From an uncultured Ruminococcus sp. (GTDB lineage: Bacteria; Bacillota; Clostridia; Oscillospirales; Acutalibacteraceae), in the NCBI GenBank assembly GCA_902784855.1, contig CACZWQ010000003.1, forward strand, positions 1 to 37,422: a DNA stretch of 37,422 bases, in the 5' to 3' direction. This document shows, piece after piece, positions 7,813 to 15,899 of this stretch (its first letter is position 1; each line of letters begins with the position of its first letter). The position numbers and the translations under genes were made by a program. The notes beneath the pieces are model-generated. The model did no database searches. It was not told where the DNA came from and was given only the letters and a program-made list of their open reading frames with translations.

Positions 7813-9525
7813 TCAGACGACCACCGTCTTGTACTTCACATAGATCACCATGCCCGGCTTGGCGCCCGCGGGCTTGCTGACGTGCCTGACGAGGGTGTAG
7901 TCGACGGGGACGTTGCCGCTGCCGCGCGCCTTGCTGTGCTCGACGGCGAGACGCGCCGCTTCCAGGATCGCCGTATCGGAGACGGGCTTGCCCTCGGTGC
8001 GGATAATGACGTGCGAGCCGTGGATGTCCTTGGTGTGCAGCCAAACATCGGTTTTGGCGGCGGTTTTGAGGGTCAGGCGGTCATTTTGCAGGTTGTTCCT
8101 GCCGACCAATATCGTGAAGCCGTCGGAGGAGGTGAATTCCTTGGGAGGAAGCTGCGCAGGCTTGGGCGCCTTGCCCTTGGGGCGGCGCAGATAGCCCTGC
8201 TCGGTCAGCTCCTCGCGTATCTGGCTGAGCTCGCGCTCGGACGAGGCGCGCTCCACGCTGTCCGCCACCGACTCCAGATAGGTGAGCTCTTCCCTGCCCT
8301 TTTCGATCTGCGCGGTGAGCACGGTCTCGGCGGTCTTTGCCTTTTGGTAATCCTTGTAGTATTTCTGCGCGTTCGCGGCGGGAGAGACGGCGGGATTGAG
8401 CTTGATGCGCACGGTGCCGCCGTTTTCGTCGTAAAAATTCTCGACCTCGGCAAACGCCGCGCCGCGCTCGATGCGGTAGAGATTCGCGTGCAGCAGGTCG
8501 CCGCAGATGCGCAGCTGTTCGCGGTCGCCGCACTGCTCAAGCTCCGCCTGCTGCTTGTTGATCTTGCGCGCGGTGCGGTCGATCAGGTTGCCCAGCAGCT
8601 TTTGCAGGCTGTGGCTCTTGACGCGCATGCGCTCGCGGGCGTCGCGCTCCTCGTAGAACTCGTCCACCGTCGCCGAAAAGCCCGCGGTCTGCTTGACCGT
8701 CGCATAGCTTCCGTACTGCGTGATCGGGAAAAACGAGAAGTCCATGGGCTGACCGTCCTCGCGGTAGACGATGCAGGGCGTGCCGTCGCAGCGCTCCGCC
8801 GTCTTTTTGAAGGAAGAAAGCACCTCGACCAGCCTGTCAAAGCGCGCACCGTCCAAGCGGTTGGTCGCGCCCTCCGCGACGCGGTAGGCAAGCTCGCGCG
8901 CGACGATCGGCGAGATCCCCTGCACGACGCTCATCAGTGCCTTGGAGAGCGCCGTTTCGGCGGGCAGCTCCCGCGCCGCCCGTGCGATCTCTTCGGGAGA
9001 ATGCGACAGGATACTGCGCTTGTCCTGCGCGTCGGGCAGCTCGTATTTGATATTCGGCAGCACGAAGCGGCGGCTGCTGACGGTCAGGTCGACGCGCTTG
9101 ATGGCGTCGATGATCACACCCGTGCCGCGGTTGATGACGATGAGGTTGCTGTGCATGCCCATGATCTCGCAGACGATGCTCAGCCCCTCGGTATCTCCCA
9201 GCTCGTTGATGCACTCAAAATCCAGAAAGAGGACGCGGTCGCATTCGAGCTGGCGCACGCCGACGAGCTTGCCGCCACCCAAGCGCTTGCGCAGCAGCAT
9301 GCAGAACATCGGCGGCTGCGCGGGGTTCTCGGGCGTGACGGTGCAGAAATTCACGCGCGGCGAGTTTGCCCGCGAGGACAGCAGCAGCTTTTTGGTGCCG
9401 CCGAAGGTGCGCAGGATGATGACCAGCTCGTCGCGGTTGGGCTGGTAGATCTGATTCACCCGCGCCCCGAGCGCCGTGGATTCGATTTCATTTTTGATAT
9501 GCCGTAAAAAGATTCCGTCTAACAT
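7813..9525 (-). CDS. rqcH: Ribosome quality control factor RqcH (NFACT family)
   Basis: A 570-residue NFACT-family protein, the bacterial homologue of Rqc2/NEMF. It binds stalled 50S subunits with peptidyl-tRNA and recruits tRNA-Ala for alanine tailing of the nascent chain. The N-terminal NFACT-N domain starts MLDGIFLRHIKNEIE and carries ALGARVNQIYQPNRDELV. A central coiled-coil region spans about residues 280-430, and a C-terminal NFACT-R domain (about 450-560) carries DVWLHTKDIHGSHVII. Older databases call such proteins fibronectin-binding FbpA. The ATG at 9525 follows an AAAGAGG-like site. It lies downstream of rlmH across a palindromic repeat. Confidence 0.94.
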   Translation of the reverse strand: MLDGIFLRHIKNEIESTALGARVNQIYQPNRDELVIILRTFGGTKKLLLSSRANSPRVNFCTVTPENPAQPPMFCMLLRKRLGGGKLVGVRQLECDRVLFLDFECINELGDTEGLSIVCEIMGMHSNLIVINRGTGVIIDAIKRVDLTVSSRRFVLPNIKYELPDAQDKRSILSHSPEEIARAARELPAETALSKALMSVVQGISPIVARELAYRVAEGATNRLDGARFDRLVEVLSSFKKTAERCDGTPCIVYREDGQPMDFSFFPITQYGSYATVKQTAGFSATVDEFYEERDARERMRVKSHSLQKLLGNLIDRTARKINKQQAELEQCGDREQLRICGDLLHANLYRIERGAAFAEVENFYDENGGTVRIKLNPAVSPAANAQKYYKDYQKAKTAETVLTAQIEKGREELTYLESVADSVERASSERELSQIREELTEQGYLRRPKGKAPKPAQLPPKEFTSSDGFTILVGRNNLQNDRLTLKTAAKTDVWLHTKDIHGSHVIIRTEGKPVSDTAILEAARLAVEHSKARGSGNVPVDYTLVRHVSKPAGAKPGMVIYVKYKTVVV

Positions 9526-9537
9526 AATTCCTCTTTT

Positions 9538-9634
9538 TTGGTGGTTAGTGGTTGGTGATTAGTGGTTAGTGATCGGGTCGCTTCGCTCCGATTTATAATG
9601 GTGCGCCACTAGCCACTAACCACTACTCACTACT
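9538..9634. repeat. Long palindromic intergenic repeat (GTGGTTAGTGG type)
   Basis: The left arm is built of GTGGTTAGTGG/GGTGATTAGTGG units (about 9540-9571) and the right arm, from about 9607, has the inverse units CCACTAACCAC and CACTACTCACTAC. A small inner palindrome ATCGG...CCGAT lies between them. The whole can fold into an imperfect hairpin of about 95 bp. It separates rlmH from rqcH and its right arm supplies the rlmH stop codon. It resembles a miniature palindromic repeat, with no transposase. Confidence 0.7.
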
Positions 9635-10115
9635 TATGGTATTTTCCGCCCGAGCTGATCTCAAAGGCGCGGTAGATCTGCTCGGTCAGGATGACGCGCG
9701 CCATCTGGTGCGGAAAGGTCATGCGGCTCATGGAGAGCCGGATATCCGCGCGGCGCTTGACCGCCTCGCTCAGCCCGTAGCTGCCGCCGATGATGAAGTC
9801 CGCCGTGCTCTTGCCCGCTACGCCGACGCTCTCGAGCGTTTCGGCAAGCTCCTCGCTCGAGAGCAGCCTGCCCTCGATGCACAGGGCGGCGACATAGTCG
9901 CCCGCGCCGATCCTTTGCAGGATGCGCCTGCCCTCATTGTCGAGCACCTCGGCGATCTGCGCGTCGTTGGGGGTGTTGCTGCGGATGCGCTCCTCGGCAA
10001 GCTCGATGATCTGCAGCTTACAGAACGCCGACAGCCGCTTTTGATATTCGGCGATCGCGTCGGTGAAGTATTTCTCTTTAATTTTGCCGATACAGATGAT
10101 ATTGACCCGCAGCAT
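9630..10115 (-). CDS. rlmH: 23S rRNA (pseudouridine1915-N3)-methyltransferase RlmH
   Basis: A 161-residue SPOUT-class methyltransferase that modifies pseudouridine 1915 of 23S rRNA on assembled ribosomes. It begins MLRVNIICIGKIKEKYF and has the SAM-binding knot regions FIIGGSYGLS and LSMSRMTFPHQMARVILTEQ, with the conserved end YRAFEISSGGKYHK. Length matches the family (about 159 residues). Its ATG overlaps the stop codon of the upstream metallohydrolase by one base (TGATG), so the two are translationally coupled, an arrangement often seen for walJ (yycJ) and rlmH in Firmicutes. Confidence 0.97.
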   Translation of the reverse strand: MLRVNIICIGKIKEKYFTDAIAEYQKRLSAFCKLQIIELAEERIRSNTPNDAQIAEVLDNEGRRILQRIGAGDYVAALCIEGRLLSSEELAETLESVGVAGKSTADFIIGGSYGLSEAVKRRADIRLSMSRMTFPHQMARVILTEQIYRAFEISSGGKYHK

Positions 10116-10903
10116 CAGAAGATCACGCTCTTTGCATTCGTCACGCAGGGCGCCACGTCCAGCGTGAAGTCGTCGTTGTATTTCATGCCCGCGCGCTCCA
10201 GCTCACACACCGAGGTGCGCAACGCCAGCGCGGGCGTGTTGTTTTGTTCGCTGAGATGTCCCAGCATCAGCCGCAGGGTGCCGCCCTTGACCAGCTCCGC
10301 CAACTCGGCGGCGCAGGCTTCGTTGGAGAGGTGCCCCCTGTCGGAGAGGATCCGCCGCTTGAGCGGATAGGGATAGGGTCCCGTTTTGAGCATGTCGATG
10401 TCGTGGTTCGATTCCAGCACCACAAAGTCGCTCTCCGCCGCCGCGATGCGCACGCCGTCGGTCATCACGCCCATGTCGGTGGCGATCAGCGCCGCCTTGC
10501 CGTCGGGACAGACCACGCGGAAGCAGCAGCTCTCCGCCGCGTCGTGCGGGGTATTGATGCGGCTGACCAGAAAGTCGCCCACGGGCAGTTCGGTCTCGAT
10601 GACCTGCGTCCTCGTGCGCGGGTCGAGCTTGCCGCTCATCTCCAGCGCGCGCAGGGTACCCGCGCTGGCGTAGACGTCCAAGCCGTACTTTTTCGCAAGG
10701 ACGCGCAGTGCCGCACAGTGGTCGGTGTGCTCGTGCGTCACGAAGATCGCCCGCACCGTTTTCATGTCCAAGCCGTTCGCTTCCATCGCCTGCTCCACCT
10801 GTTTGCAGTTGCGTCCCGCGTCGATCAGGACGCCCGCGCCGCCGGAGCCGATATAATAGCTGTTGCCCTTGCTGCCGCTGAACAGCGGCACCGCCTTTGC
10901 CAT
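10115..10903 (-). CDS. MBL-fold metallo-hydrolase, WalJ/YycJ-like
   Basis: A 262-residue metallo-beta-lactamase-fold protein with the metal-binding motif VTHEHTDHC in its N-terminal third and further histidines (INTPHDAAESCCF, ATDMGVMTD, LGHLSEQN) that fit the WalJ/YycJ group. WalJ-like proteins are linked to DNA or cell-wall homeostasis next to the WalKR system, but no walKR is present here and the substrate is unknown. The start was placed at the ATG at 10903, because AAGGGGA is then about 9 bases upstream; the ATGs at 10912 and 10909 sit on or too near that site. It is the first gene of an operon with rlmH. Confidence 0.88.
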   Translation of the reverse strand: MAKAVPLFSGSKGNSYYIGSGGAGVLIDAGRNCKQVEQAMEANGLDMKTVRAIFVTHEHTDHCAALRVLAKKYGLDVYASAGTLRALEMSGKLDPRTRTQVIETELPVGDFLVSRINTPHDAAESCCFRVVCPDGKAALIATDMGVMTDGVRIAAAESDFVVLESNHDIDMLKTGPYPYPLKRRILSDRGHLSNEACAAELAELVKGGTLRLMLGHLSEQNNTPALALRTSVCELERAGMKYNDDFTLDVAPCVTNAKSVIF

Positions 10904-10934
10904 AACCATCATTCCCCTTTTTGCTTTGCCTAAC

Positions 10935-10964
10935 AGTATAGCACATCCGATGCGTGTTTTTCAA
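10935..10964 (-). promoter_or_regulatory. Promoter of the walJ-like/rlmH operon
   Basis: TTGAAA (10964-10959) and TATACT (10940-10935) with an 18-bp spacer, about 30 bp before the start codon. It is back to back with the gatC promoter. Confidence 0.7.
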
Positions 10965-10981
10965 TACCGCAGACGAAATAC

Positions 10982-11010
10982 TTGCAAGTCCCGAAAAAAT
11001 AGTGTATAAT
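10982..11010 (+). promoter_or_regulatory. Promoter of gatCAB
   Basis: TTGCAA (10982-10987) and perfect TATAAT (11005-11010) with a 17-bp spacer, about 40 bp before gatC. Its -35 box is 17 bp from the -35 box of the divergent promoter. Confidence 0.8.
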
Positions 11011-11050
11011 AGTATGAATCATTTTTGAATCAATTTTAGAGGGTGAAACT

Positions 11051-11329
11051 ATGGTTACTAGAGAAGATGTGGAAAACATCGCTTTGCTTTCCAAGCTGTT
11101 CGTCCCCGAGGAGGAGCTGGACGGGCTGACGAAGTCCATGCAGGAGATCATCGACTTTGCCGACGCCATCAACAACGCGCCCGCCTCCGCCGAGGGCTTT
11201 GACAACATCAACAACCTGTCCAATGTGTTCCGCGAGGATGAGGTCGTGCCGTCCTATCCCGTCGCGGAGATCTTGAAGAACGCCCCCGAACAGGCGGAAG
11301 ATCATTTCCTTGTCCGGAACAGAGAGTGA
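11051..11329 (+). CDS. gatC: Asp/Glu-tRNA amidotransferase subunit GatC
   Basis: A 92-residue small subunit that tethers GatA to GatB in the GatCAB amidotransferase. The amidotransferase converts misacylated Glu-tRNA-Gln (and Asp-tRNA-Asn) to the correct amide. The family pattern is visible: MVTREDVENIALLSKL at the start, a helical segment MQEIIDFADAINN, and a C-terminal PSYPVAEILKNAPEQAEDHFLV. The start follows GAGGGTGA. It is the first gene of the operon and ends 8 bp before gatA. Confidence 0.95.
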   Translation: MVTREDVENIALLSKLFVPEEELDGLTKSMQEIIDFADAINNAPASAEGFDNINNLSNVFREDEVVPSYPVAEILKNAPEQAEDHFLVRNRE

Positions 11330-11337
11330 GGTGCGCC

Positions 11338-12795
11338 ATGGGACTGATACAAACCATTCATGAAAAGCTCGTCAGCCGGGAGCTCTCCTGCACCGAGCTG
11401 ACAAAAGCCTATCTCGAACAGATCGACAGCGCCAACCCCGCGCTCAACGCCTATGTCTGCGTGACGGGCGAGGAGGCGCTTGCGGCTGCGGCTGCGGTGG
11501 ATAAAAAGCTCGCCGCGGGAGAGGAGCTCGGCTTGCTGGAGGGCGTGCCGATGGCGCTCAAGGACAACATGTCCACCAAGGGCGTGCTGACCACCTGCTG
11601 CTCCAAGATCCTCACGGGCTACAAGCCCATCTACGACGCGACGGTCTGGGAGCTGCTCAAGGCGCAGAACGCCGTCATGCTCGGCAAAACCAACATGGAC
11701 GAGTTCGCCATGGGCTCCTCCTGTGAGAATTCCTGCTACGGCGGCGCCATGAACCCCTTTGACGTCAACCACGTCTCGGGCGGCAGCTCGGGCGGCGCGG
11801 CAAGCGCCGTAGGCGGCAACCTCGCGGCATACGGACTCGGCTCCGATACGGGCGGCTCTATCCGCCAGCCCGCGTCCTTTTGCGGCGCGGTCGGCTTGAA
11901 GCCCACCTACGGCGCGGTCTCGCGCTACGGCCTGATCGCCTACGCCAGCTCGCTCGACCAGATCGGACCCATCACCAAGACCGTGGAGGACGCCGCCGTC
12001 GTCTTTGACGCGATCTCAAAGCCCGACCCGCGCGACTCGACCTGTCTGGGCGCAAAGGGCGGCGCGACCGCGCAGCAGCTCGGCAGCGACATCAAAGGCA
12101 TGAAGGTCGGCATCGCGCGCGAATACCTCGACGGCGTGCGCGACGACGTCAAACAGGCGGTGCTCAACGCCGCCAAGACCTATGAAGCGCTCGGCGCGCA
12201 GATCGTGTATTTCGACCTGCCCGTCCTCAAATTCGCCCTGCCCGTTTACTATATCATCGCCTGCGCGGAGGCGTCGAGCAACCTCGGCCGCTACGACGGC
12301 ATCCGCTACGGCTACAAGACCGCCCGCTACAACGGCACCCACGACATGATCTGCCGCACCCGCAGTGAGGGCTTCGGCGAGGAGGTCAAGCGCCGCATTC
12401 TGCTCGGCACCTATGTGCTGTCGGCGGGCTACTACGACGCCTACTACAAAAAGGCGACCGACCTGCGCGGCACCATCATCAAGGCGTTCAACGACGCGTT
12501 CGCGCACTGCGACGTCATCCTCGCGCCCACGGTGCCCATGACTGCCTTTGAGAAGGGTCACGCCGCAAGCGACCCGATCGAGACCTATCTTACCGACATC
12601 TGCACCGTTCCCGTCAATATCGCGGGACTGCCCGCCGTGTCGGTCCCCTGCGGCTTCAACCAAAAGGGCATGCCCATCGGCATGCAGCTGATCGGCAAAA
12701 GCTTTGACGAAGCGACCATCCTCAACGCCGCCTATCACTACCAGCAGGCGGCTCCCGAGAACTTTACGGATACAAAGTGGGGTGTCAAGCTGTGA
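11338..12795 (+). CDS. gatA: Asp/Glu-tRNA amidotransferase subunit GatA
   Basis: A 485-residue amidase-signature enzyme that releases ammonia from glutamine for GatB. The catalytic Lys is in PMALKDNM, and the Ser-cisSer-Lys core lies in the glycine/serine-rich stretch HVSGGSSGGAASAV followed by GLGSDTGGSIRQPA. Length is typical. The ATG at 11338 follows GAGGTG; an in-frame ATG at 11326 overlaps the end of gatC and is less likely. Its stop codon overlaps the gatB start in GTGA. Confidence 0.97.
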   Translation: MGLIQTIHEKLVSRELSCTELTKAYLEQIDSANPALNAYVCVTGEEALAAAAAVDKKLAAGEELGLLEGVPMALKDNMSTKGVLTTCCSKILTGYKPIYDATVWELLKAQNAVMLGKTNMDEFAMGSSCENSCYGGAMNPFDVNHVSGGSSGGAASAVGGNLAAYGLGSDTGGSIRQPASFCGAVGLKPTYGAVSRYGLIAYASSLDQIGPITKTVEDAAVVFDAISKPDPRDSTCLGAKGGATAQQLGSDIKGMKVGIAREYLDGVRDDVKQAVLNAAKTYEALGAQIVYFDLPVLKFALPVYYIIACAEASSNLGRYDGIRYGYKTARYNGTHDMICRTRSEGFGEEVKRRILLGTYVLSAGYYDAYYKKATDLRGTIIKAFNDAFAHCDVILAPTVPMTAFEKGHAASDPIETYLTDICTVPVNIAGLPAVSVPCGFNQKGMPIGMQLIGKSFDEATILNAAYHYQQAAPENFTDTKWGVKL

Positions 12796-14207
12796 ATTAT
12801 GAATTAGTTTCGGGTTTTGAGACCCATATCGAGCTGTCAACGAAAACCAAGATCTTCTGCGGCTGCACCACGCAGTTCGGCGGCGAGCCGAATTCGCACT
12901 GCTGTCCCGTCTGCATCGGTCTGCCCGGCACGCTGCCCGTCCTCAATAAAGAGGTCGTGCGCTTTGCCGTCAAGGCGGGTCTTGCGGTACACGGCAAGAT
13001 CGCCGAGGTCGCGAAGATGGACAGAAAGAACTACTGCTATCCCGACCTTGCCAAGGCATACCAGATCAGCCAGCTCTATGCCCCGCTGATCATCGGCGGC
13101 TATATCGAGCTGTCAAACGGCAGAAAGATCCGCCTGCACCACATCCACATCGAGGAGGACGCCGGCAAGCTGATCCACCAGCACGGCGACACCTATGTCG
13201 ACTACAACCGCGGCGGCGTGCCGCTGATCGAGATCGTCTCCGAGCCGGACATCCGCTCGATCGACGAGGCGAAGGAGTATGTGGAAAAGCTGCAGCAGGT
13301 CATGCGCTGGGTCGGCATCTCCGACTGCAAGATGCAGGAGGGCTCCATGCGCTGCGACGTGAACATCTCTGTCCGCCCCGCGGGCAGCGAAGCCTTCGGC
13401 ACGCGCACCGAGATCAAGAACATGAACTCCATCACCAACATCGCCCGCGCGATGGCGTATGAATACGAGCGGCAGGTCGACCTGCTCGAGAGCGGCGGCA
13501 AGGTCATTCAGGAGACCCTGCGCTTTGACGACGCCTCCGGCACCACCTCCCCGATGAGAAGCAAGGAGGACGCGCACGACTACCGCTACTTCCGCGACCC
13601 CGATCTGGTGACCATCAACGTCCCGCGCGACGAGGTGGAGCGCCTGCGGGCGGAAATGCCCGAGCTGCCCGCCGAGAAGCGGGAGCGCTATGAAGCGGAA
13701 TACGGCATTCCCGAGAAGGACGCCGCGCTGCTGACGAAATACCGCCGCATCAGCGAGTATTTTGACAAGGCGATCGAGGGCGTGAAGTCGCCCAAGACCG
13801 TGTCCAACTTCATCATCGGTCAGATTTTCCGCCGCGTAGAGACCGAAGCCGACAAGGAGATCTTCGACGTCGCGGTAACTCCCGAGCGACTCAACGAGCT
13901 GGTCAGGCTGCTCGACAGCGGCAAGATCCGCAACAACCTCGCGAAGTCCACGCTGGAGAAGATGCTCGACACCGGCAAGGGCGCGCTCGACTTCATCAGC
14001 GAGAGCGATATGGGCGGCGTCGACGACAGCGCGCTGCTCGCGCTCTGCCAAGCTGCCGTCGCGGGCAACCCGAAGGCGGTTGAGGACTTCAAGAGCGGCA
14101 AGGAAAAGGCGATCAAAGCCCTCGTGGGCAACGTGATGAAAAACAGCCGCGGCAAGGCGGACGCCGTTGCGGCGGAAGCCAAGATCAAAGAGCTGATACT
14201 GTCATAA
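12792..14207 (+). CDS. gatB: Asp/Glu-tRNA amidotransferase subunit GatB
   Basis: A 471-residue kinase-like subunit that phosphorylates the misacyl-tRNA carboxylate and transfers ammonia to it. The signature FETHIELSTKTKIFCGC and the zinc-type cysteines C..CTTQFG...CCPVC are in the first 50 residues. The catalytic region is PDLAKAYQISQ through SMRCDVNISVRPAGSE, and the tail-like YqeY domain closes the protein. The GTG start at 12792 was chosen because it overlaps the gatA stop (GTGA) and has GGGGTG 7 bases upstream. A GTG at 12777 is possible but lacks a comparable site. A terminator follows. Confidence 0.96.
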   Translation: MNYELVSGFETHIELSTKTKIFCGCTTQFGGEPNSHCCPVCIGLPGTLPVLNKEVVRFAVKAGLAVHGKIAEVAKMDRKNYCYPDLAKAYQISQLYAPLIIGGYIELSNGRKIRLHHIHIEEDAGKLIHQHGDTYVDYNRGGVPLIEIVSEPDIRSIDEAKEYVEKLQQVMRWVGISDCKMQEGSMRCDVNISVRPAGSEAFGTRTEIKNMNSITNIARAMAYEYERQVDLLESGGKVIQETLRFDDASGTTSPMRSKEDAHDYRYFRDPDLVTINVPRDEVERLRAEMPELPAEKRERYEAEYGIPEKDAALLTKYRRISEYFDKAIEGVKSPKTVSNFIIGQIFRRVETEADKEIFDVAVTPERLNELVRLLDSGKIRNNLAKSTLEKMLDTGKGALDFISESDMGGVDDSALLALCQAAVAGNPKAVEDFKSGKEKAIKALVGNVMKNSRGKADAVAAEAKIKELILS

Positions 14208-14213
14208 ACCAAA

Positions 14214-14242
14214 AGCAGGAGCACAAACGCTCCTGCTTTTTT
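14214..14242 (+). terminator. Terminator after gatB (probably bidirectional)
   Basis: AGCAGGAGC (14214-14222) and GCTCCTGCT (14229-14237) form a perfect 9-bp stem with a 6-nt loop and TTTTTT downstream. An AAAA run precedes it, so it can also end the convergent minus-strand operon. Confidence 0.88.
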
Positions 14243-14250
14243 CATGCCTT

Positions 14251-14421
14251 TCAGTTTTGCTGTCTGACGATCTTATACTCGTCGTAGAGCCGAAAATACG
14301 GGCAGCTCGCGACGCTTTGGGTGAGGAATTTTTCCATCTCGTCCTCGTCGAGACTCACGCCGCAGTAGTCGCCGTATTCCTCGTCGGCGACATAGTGCGC
14401 GCACTGTTCGCACATATCCAT
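14251..14421 (-). CDS. Small cysteine-rich protein, DUF6472-like
   Basis: A 56-residue protein beginning MDMCEQCAHYVADEEY and ending YDEYKIVRQQN, with cysteines in CxxC, a single C (YCGV) and SCPYF arrangement that suggests a small metal-binding knuckle. It resembles the DUF6472 family of Clostridia, recognised from memory of the C..C-hYVyDEeY...LDEDEM...CPYf...DEYkIVRKQ pattern. No function is known. The start has GGAG 6 bases upstream and lies 9 bp after the LOG-family gene, so it is in the lexA operon. Confidence 0.75.
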   Translation of the reverse strand: MDMCEQCAHYVADEEYGDYCGVSLDEDEMEKFLTQSVASCPYFRLYDEYKIVRQQN

Positions 14422-14430
14422 CCCGTTCTC

Positions 14431-15000
14431 CTACTCCGTATACTTATTATAGCCGAACGCCCGGTAGTTCTCGAGCTGCTGCCACGCCTCGTCGATGCTG
14501 TCGGCGACCGAATAGAGCCGGTGGACGTTGTGCGACATGAAGTTCATCGCGACGGACTGCTCCATCATGTCGATCATCGGGTCGTAGAAGCCGCAGGTAT
14601 TGAGCAGGATGATCGGCTTTTGGTGCCTGCCGAGCTGCTTGAGGGTGATGACCTCGAAGAACTCCTCTAAGGTGCCGATGCCGCCCGCGCAGACGATGAA
14701 GGCGTCCGCCTTATCCTCCATGACCGCCTTGCGCTCGCGCATGGTCGGGGTCAGCAGCACCTCGCCGTAATCCTCCTTGAGCACGTTCAGCTCGGTGAAG
14801 AAGTCGGGGCTGACGCCCAACAGCTCGCCCTGCGCCGCCTGCACGCCGCGCGCCACCGCGCCCATCACGCCGTATTTGCCCGCGCCGTAGACGACGCCGC
14901 AGCCCTTTTCCGCCAAAAATTTGCCCAGCGCCTCCGCTTCCGCCAGATAAGCGCGGTCGATACTCTCGCTTGAAGAGCCGAATACACAGATTTGTTTCAT
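14431..15000 (-). CDS. LOG family protein (TIGR00730 type)
   Basis: A 189-residue Rossmann-fold protein of the LOG/YvdD family. Characterised members release the base from nucleoside monophosphates (phosphoribohydrolase), and in bacteria the physiological role is usually unclear. Visible motifs are FGSSSESID, VYGAGKYGVMGAVARG and TPTMRERKAVMEDKADAFIV. The usual PGGxGTxxE active-site loop appears here as AGGIGTLEE, so the proline is missing but the glutamate is kept. The ATG at 15000 is preceded by GGGTGAT; an in-frame ATG at 15018 overlaps the end of lexA. It sits between lexA and a small cysteine-rich protein, which suggests SOS-linked transcription. Confidence 0.87.
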   Translation of the reverse strand: MKQICVFGSSSESIDRAYLAEAEALGKFLAEKGCGVVYGAGKYGVMGAVARGVQAAQGELLGVSPDFFTELNVLKEDYGEVLLTPTMRERKAVMEDKADAFIVCAGGIGTLEEFFEVITLKQLGRHQKPIILLNTCGFYDPMIDMMEQSVAMNFMSHNVHRLYSVADSIDEAWQQLENYRAFGYNKYTE

Positions 15001-15010
15001 ATTATCACCC

Positions 15011-15601
15011 TTATTCATAGTTTCTCACCAGTGAGATCACCTTGCCCAGCAGGATGACCTCGTCGACAATAATCGGCTCGTAGGCGTCGTTCTCGGGCTG
15101 GAGACGGTAGTGACCGTCCTCCTTGTAAAAGCGCTTCACAGTCGCGGAATCGCCCACCAGCGCCACGACGATCTCACCGTTCTCGGCGACGGGTGTGCGG
15201 TTGACGATGACGATGTCGTTGTCGAAAATGCCCGCCTTGATCATGCTCTCGCCTCTGATGCGCAGGGCAAACAGCTCCCTGCCGCGGCTGAGCTGCTCGG
15301 ACACGGGGACATAGCATTCCACATCCTCGATGGCGACGATCGGGTTGCCCGCGGCGACGTTGCCGATCACGGCGACGCTGACGCTCTTTTCCTCTCCCGT
15401 GATCCGGATACAGCGGTTGACGCCGTGCTCGCGCACGATGAACCCCTTCTCCTCCAAGGCGTTGAGGTGGTGATGGACGGTCGAGGTGGAGCTTAATCCG
15501 ACCTCGTCGCAGATCTCCCGCACGGAGGGAACGCGCCCGTCGGAAGAACAGCGCTTGAGATAATCCAATATTTTCTGCTGGCTTTTACTTAACGGCTTCA
15601 T
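15011..15601 (-). CDS. lexA: SOS repressor LexA
   Basis: A 196-residue repressor of the DNA-damage response that cleaves itself when RecA filaments form. The N-terminal winged helix (residues 1-65) has PSVREICDEVGLSSTSTVHHHL. The cleavage site is AAG with the bond at A84-G85, and the protease dyad is S119 (RGESM) with K156 (SATVKRF). All key residues are present, so it should be functional. A LexA box overlaps its own promoter, which indicates autoregulation. A LOG-family gene follows directly. Confidence 0.97.
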   Translation of the reverse strand: MKPLSKSQQKILDYLKRCSSDGRVPSVREICDEVGLSSTSTVHHHLNALEEKGFIVREHGVNRCIRITGEEKSVSVAVIGNVAAGNPIVAIEDVECYVPVSEQLSRGRELFALRIRGESMIKAGIFDNDIVIVNRTPVAENGEIVVALVGDSATVKRFYKEDGHYRLQPENDAYEPIIVDEVILLGKVISLVRNYE

Positions 15602-15631
15602 AACGATACCTGCCCTTATGTTGATATTCCG

Positions 15632-15670
15632 ATTATATCATATCTTACGGCAGAAATCAAACGTTTGTTC
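15632..15670 (-). promoter_or_regulatory. lexA promoter with LexA operator
   Basis: On the minus strand GAACAAACGTTT (15670-15659) matches the Gram-positive SOS box GAACNNNNGTTY. It overlaps the -35 box TTGATT (15660-15655). TATAAT (15637-15632) follows after 17 bp. Binding of LexA would block RNA polymerase. Confidence 0.85.
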
Positions 15671-15856
15671 ATTAATTTTCGAATTTTTTTAAGTTTCAGC
15701 GGATGTTCAACTTGACTTCACACAGTTTTCAAAAAGATGTTGTTTAATAATAGCGTACTCAAAAGACGGAACCGCAACCGTCGAGTATATTGTTCTACCC
15801 TCCTCAATGTGAGCCGACTCCGAGGCTCATATTTGTACCCCTCATTTTTTACAGAC
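15671..15856. other. Intergenic region with two strong hairpins, no gene seen
   Basis: No credible reading frame is present. Two inverted repeats stand out. TACTC-AAAA-GACGG / CCGTC-GAGTA (about 15758-15789) is a bulged stem. ATGTGAGCC / GGCTCATAT (about 15809-15834) has one G-U pair. A TTTTTT run near 15845 follows on the plus strand. A small structured RNA is possible, but no known family was recognised. Confidence 0.4.
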
Positions 15857-15899
15857 AAACAAAATGCCGTGTACCCCAAGGGTGCACGGTGTTTTGTTT
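15857..15899 (-). terminator. Terminator of the DUF5662/glycosylase operon
   Basis: AAACAAAATGCCGTGTACCC and GGGTGCACGGTGTTTTGTTT (within 15857-15899) are nearly perfect inverted copies around a short loop. On the minus strand a G/C-rich stem is followed by ATTTTGTTT. It partly overlaps the stop codon of the glycosylase gene. The symmetry allows action on both strands. Confidence 0.75.

Noticed and set aside
4289-9507. Plus-strand frames of 399, 510 and 587 codons opposite the TrpB2-like, aspS and rqcH genes
   Set aside because: All are third-position shadows of well-identified minus-strand genes and lack ribosome sites and known motifs.
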